Source: Pseudorhizobium tarimense
GTDB taxonomy: Bacteria > Pseudomonadota > Alphaproteobacteria > Rhizobiales > Rhizobiaceae
Assembly: GCF_022968135.1 (NCBI RefSeq)
Contig: NZ_JALJRA010000012.1
Location: 62,001 to 126,000, forward strand
DNA length: 64,000 nucleotides
Direction of reading: 5' to 3'
Positions 33,918-42,730 of this stretch are shown here, one piece after another. Each line of letters starts with the position of its first letter. Position 1 is the stretch's first letter. A model generated the notes under the pieces. It was not told the DNA's origin. It did not search any database and saw only the letters and a program-made list of their open reading frames with translations. The position numbers were made by a program, and so were the translations under genes.

Positions 33918-35185
33918 TCGCCGTCCCAGAATTTCCAGAACGGTCTCTTTTCCGCGGTGTTGACCGGCGGCGCTGCATAGGCGAGAGGATTGGGAGTGGG
34001 GATCGGCACGGTGGTGGAGGAGGCCTCTGCCGTCTCGGTTGCGGGCTGTGCTTGCGCTGGGGCGTCCAGCTGCCGCAGGCGGCCCTGCTTCGTGCGCTCA
34101 GCCGCGCTCTGCGGTCGGGACGACGTCGAAGCGAGAACGCTAGTGGCAGGTGTGCTCTGAGGTGAGGTGCGCTTGGCCATCAAGGCTTCAAACTGTTCGC
34201 GCTTCATCAGCTTACCCGCTTCCAGCGAGGTGCCTGTTGGTGCATAGGCGATGTCGCGGCCCTTGCGCTTTTCGGCGACAACGGCCTTGCGCTCCGCTTC
34301 CGTCGGCTCATACCAGACCATCCCGTCGAGCTTGTTCATCGCCTTCTGGTAGGCGACCTCGTAGCTCTTCTCGTAGGATGCCAGTGCGACGTTTAGCGCC
34401 GGTGGCGTAGACATTGGCGGGCAGGCGGCAGCTGCACCGGCGATCTGGCCGTTGATGTCCTGATTGAAGACATATTTCTTGTCGCAGATCGCGACCTCAG
34501 GTGGCCGCTTGGTGACCTCGAAATTGTCGTAGCCCGCCTTCAGGTTCTTCCAGAAGTCGATGTGCTCGCTGTCGCGGTGGCGCGCCATGTTCTCGGCGGT
34601 CATCCGAAAGGGGAAAGCCTGCAGTTGCACCGCAGTCTGGCCCCCCTTGAAGGCGTCGCGGGCAAAGGCATAGATCTCCAGCACCTGCTCGTCGGTCATC
34701 GAGTAGCAGCCGGAGGACGAACATGCGCCATGGATCATCAGGTTCGATCCGGTACGGCCATGGGCTTGGTCGAAGCGGTTCGGATAGCCGGTATTGATGG
34801 CGAGATAATATTTGGAGTTCGGGTTCAGGTGGGCCGGCGTGAGGTTGTAGAAACCTTCCGGCGCCTGCCGGTCGCCTTCCTTGACTTTAGGCCCCAGCTT
34901 GCCGGACCAGGCGCAGATTGCGTAGCTGGCGATGACGTCGAACCGATTGTCCGCCTTCGCCTTCCAGACCTCGAGCACGCCCTCTTCCTTGAAGATCCGC
35001 ATCATGATCGGAGAATTGCGGGGCATGTTCTTTTTCTGCATCTCGGCGACGATGCGCGATGGCAGAGGCTGTTCGACCTTGTTTTTGACGTGCGAGAGGT
35101 CGACGGAATCCAGCGTGTCGTTACAGCCTGCCAATGCAGTCGCGAGCATCAGGGCGAGGGCAATGTTTTTCAGGCGTATCGGCAT
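33914..35185 (-). CDS. L,D-transpeptidase lipoprotein (YkuD/ErfK family, YafK-like)
   Basis: About 423 residues. The N-terminus MPIRLKNIALALMLATALAGC is a lipoprotein signal, so the protein is anchored in a membrane facing the periplasm. The YkuD catalytic motif HGACSSSGCYSMT carries the nucleophilic cysteine and the histidine. Such enzymes form 3-3 cross-links in peptidoglycan or attach or release proteins. The C-terminal 120 residues are low-complexity, rich in Ser, Thr, Pro and Ala. I use the ATG at 35185; a GTG three codons upstream (35194) is possible. It is followed by tusA with a four-base overlap. Confidence 0.85.
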   Translation of the reverse strand: MPIRLKNIALALMLATALAGCNDTLDSVDLSHVKNKVEQPLPSRIVAEMQKKNMPRNSPIMMRIFKEEGVLEVWKAKADNRFDVIASYAICAWSGKLGPKVKEGDRQAPEGFYNLTPAHLNPNSKYYLAINTGYPNRFDQAHGRTGSNLMIHGACSSSGCYSMTDEQVLEIYAFARDAFKGGQTAVQLQAFPFRMTAENMARHRDSEHIDFWKNLKAGYDNFEVTKRPPEVAICDKKYVFNQDINGQIAGAAAACPPMSTPPALNVALASYEKSYEVAYQKAMNKLDGMVWYEPTEAERKAVVAEKRKGRDIAYAPTGTSLEAGKLMKREQFEALMAKRTSPQSTPATSVLASTSSRPQSAAERTKQGRLRQLDAPAQAQPATETAEASSTTVPIPTPNPLAYAAPPVNTAEKRPFWKFWDGE

Positions 35186-35359
35186 GAACACCACACAATT
35201 GCTTTAGGGCAAGGAATCGGTACAGCGGCATGATAATGAAGCGGTAATCTCTACATCTTCTTAACCGCTTGCGTCAGCCTGTCCAGCGAAACCCTCGCCT
35301 GCCTACGGCTTCCTGCAACCATCCGGCAAAATCAGGCCATTTAGTGGCGACGACGCATA

Positions 35360-36313
35360 TTAGAGGTTGCGGCCGATCTGAAGAAACTTCTGCCGGCGGG
35401 CATCGCGGACCTCTTCGCCGGACATCTGGCCGAGCTCATCCAGAGCTGCGCCGATGACATCGCCCGTGGCACTGATTACCGCCTGGGGATCGCGATGCGC
35501 ACCGCCGGTGGGCTCGGCGATGATATCATCAATGACACCCAGTTCCTTCAGGTCTGTTGCGGTGATTCGCATGTTGGTCGCGGCTTCGCGTGCTCGCGTG
35601 GAATCGCGCCAGAGGATCGATGCCGCACCTTCCGGAGAGATGACGGAGTAGATCGCGTGCTCGAGCATGTAGACCTTGTTGCCGGTTGCGATGGCAATGG
35701 CGCCGCCGGAGCCGCCTTCGCCGATCACGACGGAGACCATCGGCACCTTCAGCCCCAGGCACATTTCTGTGGAGCGGGCGATGGCCTCAGCCTGGCCGCG
35801 TTCCTCGGCCCCGACACCTGGATAGGCGCCTGCGGTGTCGATGAGGGAGATGACCGGCAGGCCGAAACGATCCGCCATTTCCATGATACGGATTGCCTTG
35901 CGATAGCCTTCGGGGCGGGGGCTGCCGAAATTGTGCTTCAGGCGGCTCTTGGTATCGTGGCCCTTCTCCTGGCCAAGAACAGCGACCGGCTGCCCTCGGA
36001 AACGTCCAAGCCCGGCCTGGATGGCAGCGTCCTCGCCGAAGCTGCGGTCGCCGGCAAGGGGCGTGAAGTCGGTGAACAATTGACCGGCGTAATCGACGAA
36101 GTGAGGTCGCTGCGGATGGCGCGCAACCTGCGTCTTCTGCCAGGCGTTCAGCTTGCCATAGATATCTTCCATCGCTTCGCGAACGCGAACTTCCAGGCGC
36201 GAAACCTCGTCGGAAGTGTCGATGCTCTCGTCTTCGGCGGCGATCTTCTTCAACTCGTGGATCTTTGCCTCGAGGTCTGAGATTGGCTTTTCGAAGTCGA
36301 GATAAGTCTGCAT
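35360..36313 (-). CDS. accA: Acetyl-CoA carboxylase carboxyltransferase alpha subunit
   Basis: This 317-residue subunit works with AccD to transfer the carboxyl group from biotin to acetyl-CoA, starting fatty-acid synthesis. Family segments are clear: YLDFEKPISDLEAKIHEL, RPEGYRKAIRIMEMADRFG, LPVISLIDTAGAYPGVGAEE and VIGEGGSGGAIAIATGNKVY. It lies 42 bp after xerD in the same direction. Length is standard. Confidence 0.97.
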   Translation of the reverse strand: MQTYLDFEKPISDLEAKIHELKKIAAEDESIDTSDEVSRLEVRVREAMEDIYGKLNAWQKTQVARHPQRPHFVDYAGQLFTDFTPLAGDRSFGEDAAIQAGLGRFRGQPVAVLGQEKGHDTKSRLKHNFGSPRPEGYRKAIRIMEMADRFGLPVISLIDTAGAYPGVGAEERGQAEAIARSTEMCLGLKVPMVSVVIGEGGSGGAIAIATGNKVYMLEHAIYSVISPEGAASILWRDSTRAREAATNMRITATDLKELGVIDDIIAEPTGGAHRDPQAVISATGDVIGAALDELGQMSGEEVRDARRQKFLQIGRNL

Positions 36314-36355
36314 TGGATCCGTGTTCCGATGGTTCTGGCCGGGCCGGCGGGCCCT

Positions 36356-37300
36356 CTATTCCCGGTTTTTCGCCAGTTTTGCAAGGGGGTGGTGCGTTTG
36401 CACCAGTTGTCGGAGCCTCTCTTCAAGCACATGCGTATAGATCTGTGTGGTGGAAATGTCCGAATGGCCCAGCAGTTCCTGCACGACACGAAGGTCGGCG
36501 CCGTTCTGTAGAAGGTGGCTTGCGAAGGCGTGCCGCATCACATGCGGGGAGATCGTCGCCGCAGGTAGGCCAGCGCGGGCGGCAAGGCCCTTGAGGTCAC
36601 GCGCGAACACCTGTCTCGGCAGATATCCCTCCTTTCCGCTGGAGGGGAAGAGCCAGGGACTGTCGGTATCGACCTTCCCAGCAGCATTGCGCGCCTCGCC
36701 ATATCGCCCCAGAGCGTTGATCGCGGAGCGTGACAGCGGCACGAGCCTTTCCTTGTTGCCCTTGCCGCGAATGATCAGGAAGCGTCCTTCCTGTTGCAGC
36801 ACCCGTGCCGGAAGCGAAACCAGCTCGCTGACGCGCATGCCTGTTGCATAGAGCAGTTCGAGCAGTGCCAACATGCGCAGGCGTGAGAGCTGGCCCGCAG
36901 ACGGGTCATCGGCTTCCGCGGCGGCGAGGTCCAGCAGCCGCGTCACGTCCGCCTCGCTCATTGTCTTGGGAAGCGCACGCGCCTTTGTCGGACTGTCGAG
37001 AATGGCGCTCGGGTCGTCACCGCGCAGCCCTTCCGCGTAAAGAAACTTGTAGAACTGCCGCATTGCCGACAGTCGCCGTGCTTGGGAGCTGGCAGCAAAG
37101 CCTCTTCCGGCGAGATGGGATAGGTAAGCGCGCAGATCGTCACTAGTCGCTTCCACAGGTGACGTCTTGCGACCAGCGAGGAACTCATGAAGATGATCGA
37201 GATCGCGCTGGTAAGACACCAAAGTATTGGCGGCCGCCCCGCGCTCGGCGCTCATCATCTCCAGGAAGGCTTCGATATTGGCGCGGGTGAGGCTGGCCAC
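36356..37300 (-). CDS. xerD: Tyrosine recombinase XerD
   Basis: This 314-residue recombinase acts with XerC at dif to resolve chromosome dimers. The catalytic set is complete: Arg in [12 protein letters not shown], Lys in [12 protein letters not shown], His-x-x-Arg in [13 protein letters not shown], His in [15 protein letters not shown] and the nucleophile Tyr in the same segment. The N-terminal SAM-like core-binding domain is intact. It sits between accA and a small membrane protein in a housekeeping context with no flanking repeats, so it is the chromosomal recombinase rather than a phage integrase. Confidence 0.94.
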   Translation of the reverse strand: MASLTRANIEAFLEMMSAERGAAANTLVSYQRDLDHLHEFLAGRKTSPVEATSDDLRAYLSHLAGRGFAASSQARRLSAMRQFYKFLYAEGLRGDDPSAILDSPTKARALPKTMSEADVTRLLDLAAAEADDPSAGQLSRLRMLALLELLYATGMRVSELVSLPARVLQQEGRFLIIRGKGNKERLVPLSRSAINALGRYGEARNAAGKVDTDSPWLFPSSGKEGYLPRQVFARDLKGLAARAGLPAATISPHVMRHAFASHLLQNGADLRVVQELLGHSDISTTQIYTHVLEERLRQLVQTHHPLAKLAKNRE

Positions 37301-37307
37301 GCGGGCA

Positions 37308-37463
37308 TCACTCCTGTGGCGCAGGGTTCAACCGCTCGGACGGTATGCGCACCGTGACGTCACGTTCGCGCGGCTCCACCAGGAAGACCAGTGCCAGCAT
37401 GGTCCCATAGATGATCCCGGCGATCACGGCGAGGACGAACAGGAAGCGAAAAAGGGTGGGCAT
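37308..37463 (-). CDS. 51-residue single-pass membrane protein of unknown function
   Basis: Starts [20 protein letters not shown], one hydrophobic helix of about 22 residues, then a short charged tail ([20 protein letters not shown]). Its stop is seven bases before the xerD start on the same strand, so it heads the xerD-accA unit; the aroK gene diverges on the other side. The frame runs open further upstream but loses protein character there, and the ATG at 37463 is the sensible start. No function can be assigned. Confidence 0.7.
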   Translation of the reverse strand: MPTLFRFLFVLAVIAGIIYGTMLALVFLVEPRERDVTVRIPSERLNPAPQE

Positions 37464-37617
37464 CGATCGGAATTCCCTCGCGAATCCTGCTGAAGACAAG
37501 TGCCAGTATATGCGAGAAGGTGGCGCGGCGCGCAAGCTCCAGCCTGCTTTGGCGGCATGCATGGCTTGACGGTGGGGACCCATTTGTCGATACCCTTCGG
37601 CAAATGGATTGTGAACG

Positions 37618-38211
37618 ATGAACGACCTTTCAGCACCCGTTGTGGGACCTTCCCTTACCGAGCAGGCTCGCGCGGCGCTTGGCAAGAGAAACCTCGTCTT
37701 TGTCGGACTGATGGGAGCGGGAAAATCCGTGATCGGCCGCATGGTGGCGCAGGCGCTGTCCTTGCCTTTTGTCGATACCGACACCGAAATCGAGCGCGTG
37801 TCGCGCATGACGATCTCAGAACTGTTCGCAGCCTATGGGGAGGTGGAGTTCAGATCGCTGGAGACCCGGGTGATCGCGCGGCTGATGGAGGGCGGCCCGC
37901 GGGTGATCTCGACCGGGGGCGGCGCCTTCATCAATGAAAACACGCGGCAGGTCATCGGCGAAGGTGGAGTCTCGGTCTGGCTCAATGCCGAACTCGACGT
38001 GCTTTGGGAGCGTGTCAACAAGCGGGATCACCGGCCGCTGTTGAAGACCGAGAACCCGAAGGCGACGCTTGAGAACCTTATGCACCAGCGATACCCGATC
38101 TACGCCCTGGCGGATCTTACCGTACAGTCAGGCCAAGTGCGCAAGGAAGCCATGGTCACGAACGTGCTTTCCGCCTTGGCCAAGTCCGATCAGAAAGGTG
38201 ACGGAGAATGA
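37618..38211 (+). CDS. aroK: Shikimate kinase
   Basis: This 197-residue kinase phosphorylates shikimate with ATP in the aromatic amino-acid pathway. Walker A is GLMGAGKS at residues 30-37, followed by the shikimate-binding VDTDTEIERVSRMTISELF segment, FRSLETRV and ISTGGGAF. The lid reads RPLL. It overlaps aroB by four bases (ATGA), so the two steps of the pathway are translated together. Confidence 0.96.
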   Translation: MNDLSAPVVGPSLTEQARAALGKRNLVFVGLMGAGKSVIGRMVAQALSLPFVDTDTEIERVSRMTISELFAAYGEVEFRSLETRVIARLMEGGPRVISTGGGAFINENTRQVIGEGGVSVWLNAELDVLWERVNKRDHRPLLKTENPKATLENLMHQRYPIYALADLTVQSGQVRKEAMVTNVLSALAKSDQKGDGE

Positions 38212-39335
38212 ATGCCCCCGCGTCCAGAGCCGATGATCGGCTGGTTCATGTTCCTCTGGGGGAGCGTGCCTACGACATCCTGATCGGTTCCGGCATGATC
38301 GGCCGAGCCGGAGTTGAAATCAATGCGCGGCTGAGGGGGCGCCGTGCTGCGATCATCACGGATGAGCATGTCGAGCCGCTTTACCTGGCGCAGCTGATGG
38401 ACAGCCTGCAGACCGATGGCATCGAGGCCGTCTCGCTGACGCTTCCGGCCGGCGAGAAGACCAAGAGCATGGATGGCCTTGCGGCAGCCACGGACACGGT
38501 GCTTGCGGCGCGTATAGAACGCAACGATGCGGTGATTGCGCTGGGGGGCGGGGTCGTCGGCGACTTGGCGGGCTTCGCCGCCGGCATCGTCCGTCGCGGG
38601 GTGCGCTTCATCCAAATCCCGACTTCCCTGCTGGCACAGGTGGACTCCTCCGTCGGCGGAAAGACCGGCATCAACACGCGGCACGGTAAGAACCTGCTCG
38701 GCGTCTTTCATCAGCCGGACCTGGTGTTGGCCGACACGGCCGTTCTGGACAGTCTTTCACCGCGCGAATTCCGCGCCGGCTATGCGGAGGTTGTAAAATA
38801 CGGGCTGATCGACAAGCCCTATTTCTTCCGATGGCTGGAGAACAACTGGAAGAAGGTGTTCGAGGGCGGTCCCGAGCGGATCGAGGCGATCGCGATCAGT
38901 TGCCAGGCCAAGGCCGACGTCGTGGTCGAAGACGAACGCGAGACAGGACGGCGGGCGCTCCTCAATCTCGGTCATACCTTTGGACACGCCCTTGAGGCGG
39001 CGACGGAGTACGACAGCAGTCGCTTGGTGCACGGAGAAGGCGTCGCGATCGGCATGGTGCTCGCGCACCAGTTCTCGGCCCGCCTGAACCTGGCAAGCCC
39101 GGACGATGCGCAACGTGTTGCCGCTCATCTTTCTGAAGTCGGCCTTCCGACGAAGATTTCGGATATTGAAGGATCCCTGCCTCCGACCCAGATGTTGATG
39201 GACGCGATCGCGCAGGACAAGAAGGTGAAAAGCGGCAAGCTCACCTTCATCCTCACGCGCGGGATCGGTCAGTCATTCGTCGCCGACGACGTTCCTGCGT
39301 CGGAGGTGCTCCGTTTCCTGGAAGAGATGCGCTAG
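38208..39335 (+). CDS. aroB: 3-dehydroquinate synthase
   Basis: This 375-residue NAD- and metal-dependent enzyme makes 3-dehydroquinate from DAHP, the second step of the shikimate pathway. Signature segments are GGGVVGDLAGFAAGIVRRGV, PTSLLAQVDSSVGGKTGIN and the metal-site LNLGHTFGHALEAATEYD. It follows aroK with an ATGA overlap, and the CorC-type gene begins nine bases after its stop. Confidence 0.97.
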   Translation: MNAPASRADDRLVHVPLGERAYDILIGSGMIGRAGVEINARLRGRRAAIITDEHVEPLYLAQLMDSLQTDGIEAVSLTLPAGEKTKSMDGLAAATDTVLAARIERNDAVIALGGGVVGDLAGFAAGIVRRGVRFIQIPTSLLAQVDSSVGGKTGINTRHGKNLLGVFHQPDLVLADTAVLDSLSPREFRAGYAEVVKYGLIDKPYFFRWLENNWKKVFEGGPERIEAIAISCQAKADVVVEDERETGRRALLNLGHTFGHALEAATEYDSSRLVHGEGVAIGMVLAHQFSARLNLASPDDAQRVAAHLSEVGLPTKISDIEGSLPPTQMLMDAIAQDKKVKSGKLTFILTRGIGQSFVADDVPASEVLRFLEEMR

Positions 39336-39344
39336 GGGTCATCT

Positions 39345-40649
39345 GTGGAATCCGTTGTGTCTGTCGTGGCCGAGTATTGGCTGACGCTGGTTTCGATCTT
39401 GCTGTTGATCATTGCCTCCGGCTTCTTCTCCGGCTCGGAGACGGCACTGACGGCGGCGTCACCTGCTCGCATGCACACGCTCGAAAGCAATGGCGATGCA
39501 AGGGCAGGCATCGTTGGGGCATTGATCAAGCGCCGCGACCGGCTGATCGGTGCGCTCCTGATCGGCAACAACCTCGTCAACATCCTGGCGTCTTCGCTCA
39601 CGACCAGCCTCTTCCTCGCGCTCTTCGGCGATTCCGGCGTTGCGATCGCTACCTTGCTGATGACTGCCCTGCTCGTGGTGTTTTCGGAGGTGCTGCCCAA
39701 GAGCTGGGCGATTTCCGCACCGGACCGGTTTGCGATCTTTGTTGCGCCATTCGTGCGGCTGTTCGTCGCCGTGGTCGGTCCGCTTTCCAGTGGCGTCAAC
39801 GCCATCGTCCGTGGTCTTCTCGCCATCGTCGGCATCAATCTCTCTCGTGAAGCTTCGATGCTGTCCGCGCATGAGGAGCTTCGTAGCGCGCTTGACCACC
39901 TTCACCGTGAGGGGGGCTTCAAGAAGGCTGACCGTGACCGTGTCGGCGGCCTTCTCGATCTTGAGGAGCTCGAAGTCTCCGACGTCATGAAACACCGGAC
40001 GGTGATGCGCGCGGTCAACGCGGACGATCCGCCGGAGGTGGCTGTTCGCACGGTGCTGGAAAGCCCGTTTACCCGCATGCCGGTCTGGCGAAACTCCACC
40101 GAGAACATCATCGGCGTGGTCCATGCAAAGGATCTGCTGCGGGCACTCGCTGAGCCCAATGTCGAGCCGGAAAATCTCGACATCGTCAAGATTGCGCAGA
40201 AGCCGTGGTTCGTGCCCGACAGCACGACGCTCAAGGATCAGCTCAACGCCTTCCTCCGGCGCAAGGTGCATTTCGCGGTGGTCGTCGACGAGTATGGCGA
40301 AGTGCAAGGTATCGTGACGCTGGAGGACATCCTCGAAGAGATCGTGGGAGATATTGCCGACGAGCACGATCTTGAAATTCAGGGCGTGCGCCAGGAAGCG
40401 GATGGATCGATCATCGTCGACGGCTCTGTTCCGATCCGCGACCTCAATCGCGCGCTCGACTGGGATTTGCCGGACGAGGAAGCGACTACCATCGCCGGGC
40501 TGGTCATTCACGAATCAAAGCTCATCCCGCAGGAGCGGCAGGCCTTCACGTTCTACGGAAAGCGCTTCATCGTCATGAAGCGGGAAAAGAACCGCATCAC
40601 CAGATTGCGTATTCGCCCGGCAGAATCGGTCGACCTACCGGCGGAGTAG
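39345..40649 (+). CDS. CNNM/CorC family hemolysin-like membrane protein
   Basis: A 434-residue inner-membrane protein. An N-terminal CNNM domain with about four helices (LTLVSILLLIIASGFFSGSE, SALTTSLFLALFG area) is followed by two CBS domains (about 200-330; DVMKHRTVMRAVNADDPPEV and VDEYGEVQGIVTLEDILEEI) and a CorC_HlyC transporter-associated domain. Members are linked to magnesium or cobalt efflux; the hemolysin name is historical. The start is GTG at 39345, nine bases after aroB, and the unit looks co-transcribed. It converges on bolA. Confidence 0.88.
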   Translation: MESVVSVVAEYWLTLVSILLLIIASGFFSGSETALTAASPARMHTLESNGDARAGIVGALIKRRDRLIGALLIGNNLVNILASSLTTSLFLALFGDSGVAIATLLMTALLVVFSEVLPKSWAISAPDRFAIFVAPFVRLFVAVVGPLSSGVNAIVRGLLAIVGINLSREASMLSAHEELRSALDHLHREGGFKKADRDRVGGLLDLEELEVSDVMKHRTVMRAVNADDPPEVAVRTVLESPFTRMPVWRNSTENIIGVVHAKDLLRALAEPNVEPENLDIVKIAQKPWFVPDSTTLKDQLNAFLRRKVHFAVVVDEYGEVQGIVTLEDILEEIVGDIADEHDLEIQGVRQEADGSIIVDGSVPIRDLNRALDWDLPDEEATTIAGLVIHESKLIPQERQAFTFYGKRFIVMKREKNRITRLRIRPAESVDLPAE

Positions 40650-40653
40650 CCGC

Positions 40654-40935
40654 CTACCAGCGCGTCGGCTCGCCTGGTGCCGCAGCCTCGACCGCAAGAG
40701 CATGGAGGCCCGCGTCCAGTTCCGGTTTCAGCAGTTCAATGACCGCCCTGTGCCGCTCCAGCCGGCTCAGCCCCTCGAATTTTTTCGCAACGATGCGGAC
40801 CCGCATATGGGTTTCGCCAGTTCCATCGAAGCTCGGCTGATGGCCGGCATGGTGGTGGCTTTCGTCGATCACCTCCAGCCGCTCAGGAGCAAGACAATTC
40901 TGCAGCAACGTCTCAATGCGGGATTTTACGGACAT
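40654..40935 (-). CDS. BolA family protein
   Basis: A 93-residue BolA-fold protein. SVKSRIETLL opens the domain, and the histidine-rich segment IDESHHHAGH and FEGLSRLERHRAVIELL are typical. BolA proteins bind monothiol glutaredoxins and [2Fe-2S] clusters. I start at the ATG at 40935; the in-frame extension to 40980 is not family-like. It is divergent from the J-domain gene, four bases from the convergent CorC-type gene. Confidence 0.9.
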   Translation of the reverse strand: MSVKSRIETLLQNCLAPERLEVIDESHHHAGHQPSFDGTGETHMRVRIVAKKFEGLSRLERHRAVIELLKPELDAGLHALAVEAAAPGEPTRW

Positions 40936-41036
40936 GATCGGCCTCTGGAGAACGTCGAAGGGCATCCCAGAAACCAGCAAGAAAGGGGTTTGTCAATTCT
41001 TGTTCGCCCCCCTCCTGCACCCCATAATGAGGTCAA

Positions 41037-41663
41037 ATGAAACTGGATTCCAAATATTTCGACCGGATACGGACGCGCCGGAAAGCCCAGCAGGAGACGG
41101 CGGCGGAAGCCCCCACCTGCCAATGGGATGGGTGCGACCGGCCGGGCGTGCATCGCGCGCCGGTGGGGCGCAATGCCGAGGGGCAGTTCTTCCTGTTCTG
41201 CTTCGAGCACGTCAAGGAATACAACAAGGGCTACAACTACTTCTCCGGCCTTTCCGACACGGAGATCGCCCGCTACCAGAAGGAAGCCATTACCGGTCAT
41301 CGCCCGACCTGGACAGTCGGCGTCAACAAGTCGGCGAAGCACGCGCCCTTGCACTCGACCCTTCGATCGGGCTCGGCGGCCTCCAATCACCGGATCAAGG
41401 ACCCGTTCGGCTTCGTGGCGGAGGGTCGTGGGGCCGGCCCGCGCATGCAGCCGCAGGCGCGCAAGCTCAAGACGCTCGAGGCGAAGGCATTCGACACGAT
41501 GGGCCTTGCCGCCAGCGCCAATGCGACCGAGATCAAGAGCCGGTACAAGGAACTGGTGAAGAAGCACCACCCGGATGCCAATGGTGGCGACCGCGGTTCC
41601 GAGGAACGTTTTCGGGCCGTGATCCAAGCATATCAGTTGTTGAAGCAAGCGGGTTTCTGCTAA
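41037..41663 (+). CDS. J-domain protein with an N-terminal cysteine motif
   Basis: A 208-residue protein with a C-terminal J domain (about 150-208): the HPD tripeptide is in KKHHPDANGGDRGSEERFRA, which would stimulate a DnaK-type chaperone. The N-terminal half holds CQWDGCDRPG and FFLFCFEHV, whose cysteines and histidine could bind zinc. There is no Gly/Phe region or zinc finger of true DnaJ. The pairing with divergent bolA and downstream cobS-cobT is characteristic of Rhizobiales as I recall it. The client is unknown; a link to CobS/CobT chelatase assembly is only a guess from position. Confidence 0.85.
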   Translation: MKLDSKYFDRIRTRRKAQQETAAEAPTCQWDGCDRPGVHRAPVGRNAEGQFFLFCFEHVKEYNKGYNYFSGLSDTEIARYQKEAITGHRPTWTVGVNKSAKHAPLHSTLRSGSAASNHRIKDPFGFVAEGRGAGPRMQPQARKLKTLEAKAFDTMGLAASANATEIKSRYKELVKKHHPDANGGDRGSEERFRAVIQAYQLLKQAGFC

Positions 41664-41724
41664 GCCGTAGTGCAACTGGCAGAGGACTTGACGGCCGGGC
41701 GGTGGCTCGTGCCCTGGAGTGATA

Positions 41725-42717
41725 ATGAGCAAGATCGATCTTGATATTACCAATCTTCCCGACACCACGGTTTCGGTGCGCGACGTGTTCGGCATCGATA
41801 CCGATATTCAGGTGCCCGCCTACAGCGAGGGCGACCCTTACGTCCCGGATCTGGACCCCGACTACCTGTTCGACCGCGACACGACGCTCGCCATCCTGGC
41901 CGGTTTCGCCCACAACCGCCGCGTCATGGTGTCCGGCTTCCATGGAACCGGCAAGTCGACCCATATCGAACAGGTCGCGGCGCGCCTGAACTGGCCGTGC
42001 GTGCGCATCAACCTCGACAGCCATGTCAGCCGTATCGATCTCGTCGGGAAGGACGCTATCGTTCTGAAGGACGGCAAGCAGGTTACTGAGTTCAAGGACG
42101 GCATCCTTCCCTGGGCATACCAGCACAATGTGGCGCTCGTCTTCGACGAATACGATGCCGGCCGTCCGGATGTGATGTTCGTGATCCAGCGCGTGCTAGA
42201 ATCGTCGGGCCGCCTGACCCTTCTCGACCAGAGCCGCGTCATCCGCCCCCATCCGGCCTTCCGCCTGTTTGCGACCGCAAACACTGTCGGCCTCGGTGAC
42301 ACGACCGGGCTCTACCACGGCACTCAGCAGATCAACCAGGCACAGATGGACCGCTGGTCGATCGTGACCACGCTGAACTACCTGCCGCACGACAAGGAGG
42401 TCGATATCGTCGCCGCGAAGGTGAAGAGCTTCGGCAAGACGGCTGAAGGTCGCGAAACTGTTTCGAAAATGGTGCGTGTCGCCGACCTGACACGCTCCGC
42501 CTTTATGAACGGCGATCTTTCGACAGTCATGAGCCCGCGGACGGTAATCACTTGGGCCGAAAATGCCGAGATCTTCGGCGACGTCTCGTTCGCCTTCCGG
42601 ATCACCTTCCTTAATAAGTGCGATGAGCTGGAACGTACGCTAGTTGCCGAACAGTACCAGCGCGCCTTCGGTGTGGAACTGAAGGAAAGCGCGGCGAATA
42701 TCGTGCTCGGAGCCTGA
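41725..42717 (+). CDS. cobS: Cobaltochelatase subunit CobS (AAA+ ATPase)
   Basis: This 330-residue AAA+ subunit works with CobT and CobN to insert cobalt into hydrogenobyrinate a,c-diamide in the aerobic cobalamin pathway. Walker A is GFHGTGKS at residues 71-78; Walker B is [11 protein letters not shown] use the ATG at 41725, preceded by GGAGT, over the GTG at 41719. cobT follows 13 bp downstream. cobN is not in this window. Confidence 0.95.
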   Translation: MSKIDLDITNLPDTTVSVRDVFGIDTDIQVPAYSEGDPYVPDLDPDYLFDRDTTLAILAGFAHNRRVMVSGFHGTGKSTHIEQVAARLNWPCVRINLDSHVSRIDLVGKDAIVLKDGKQVTEFKDGILPWAYQHNVALVFDEYDAGRPDVMFVIQRVLESSGRLTLLDQSRVIRPHPAFRLFATANTVGLGDTTGLYHGTQQINQAQMDRWSIVTTLNYLPHDKEVDIVAAKVKSFGKTAEGRETVSKMVRVADLTRSAFMNGDLSTVMSPRTVITWAENAEIFGDVSFAFRITFLNKCDELERTLVAEQYQRAFGVELKESAANIVLGA

Positions 42718-42730
42718 GGCAGCAGAGCGG

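Noticed and set aside
36356-37300. Integrase of a mobile element
   Set aside because: The protein has XerD-type motifs throughout, sits in a conserved housekeeping block and has no attachment repeats, cargo or tRNA next to it.
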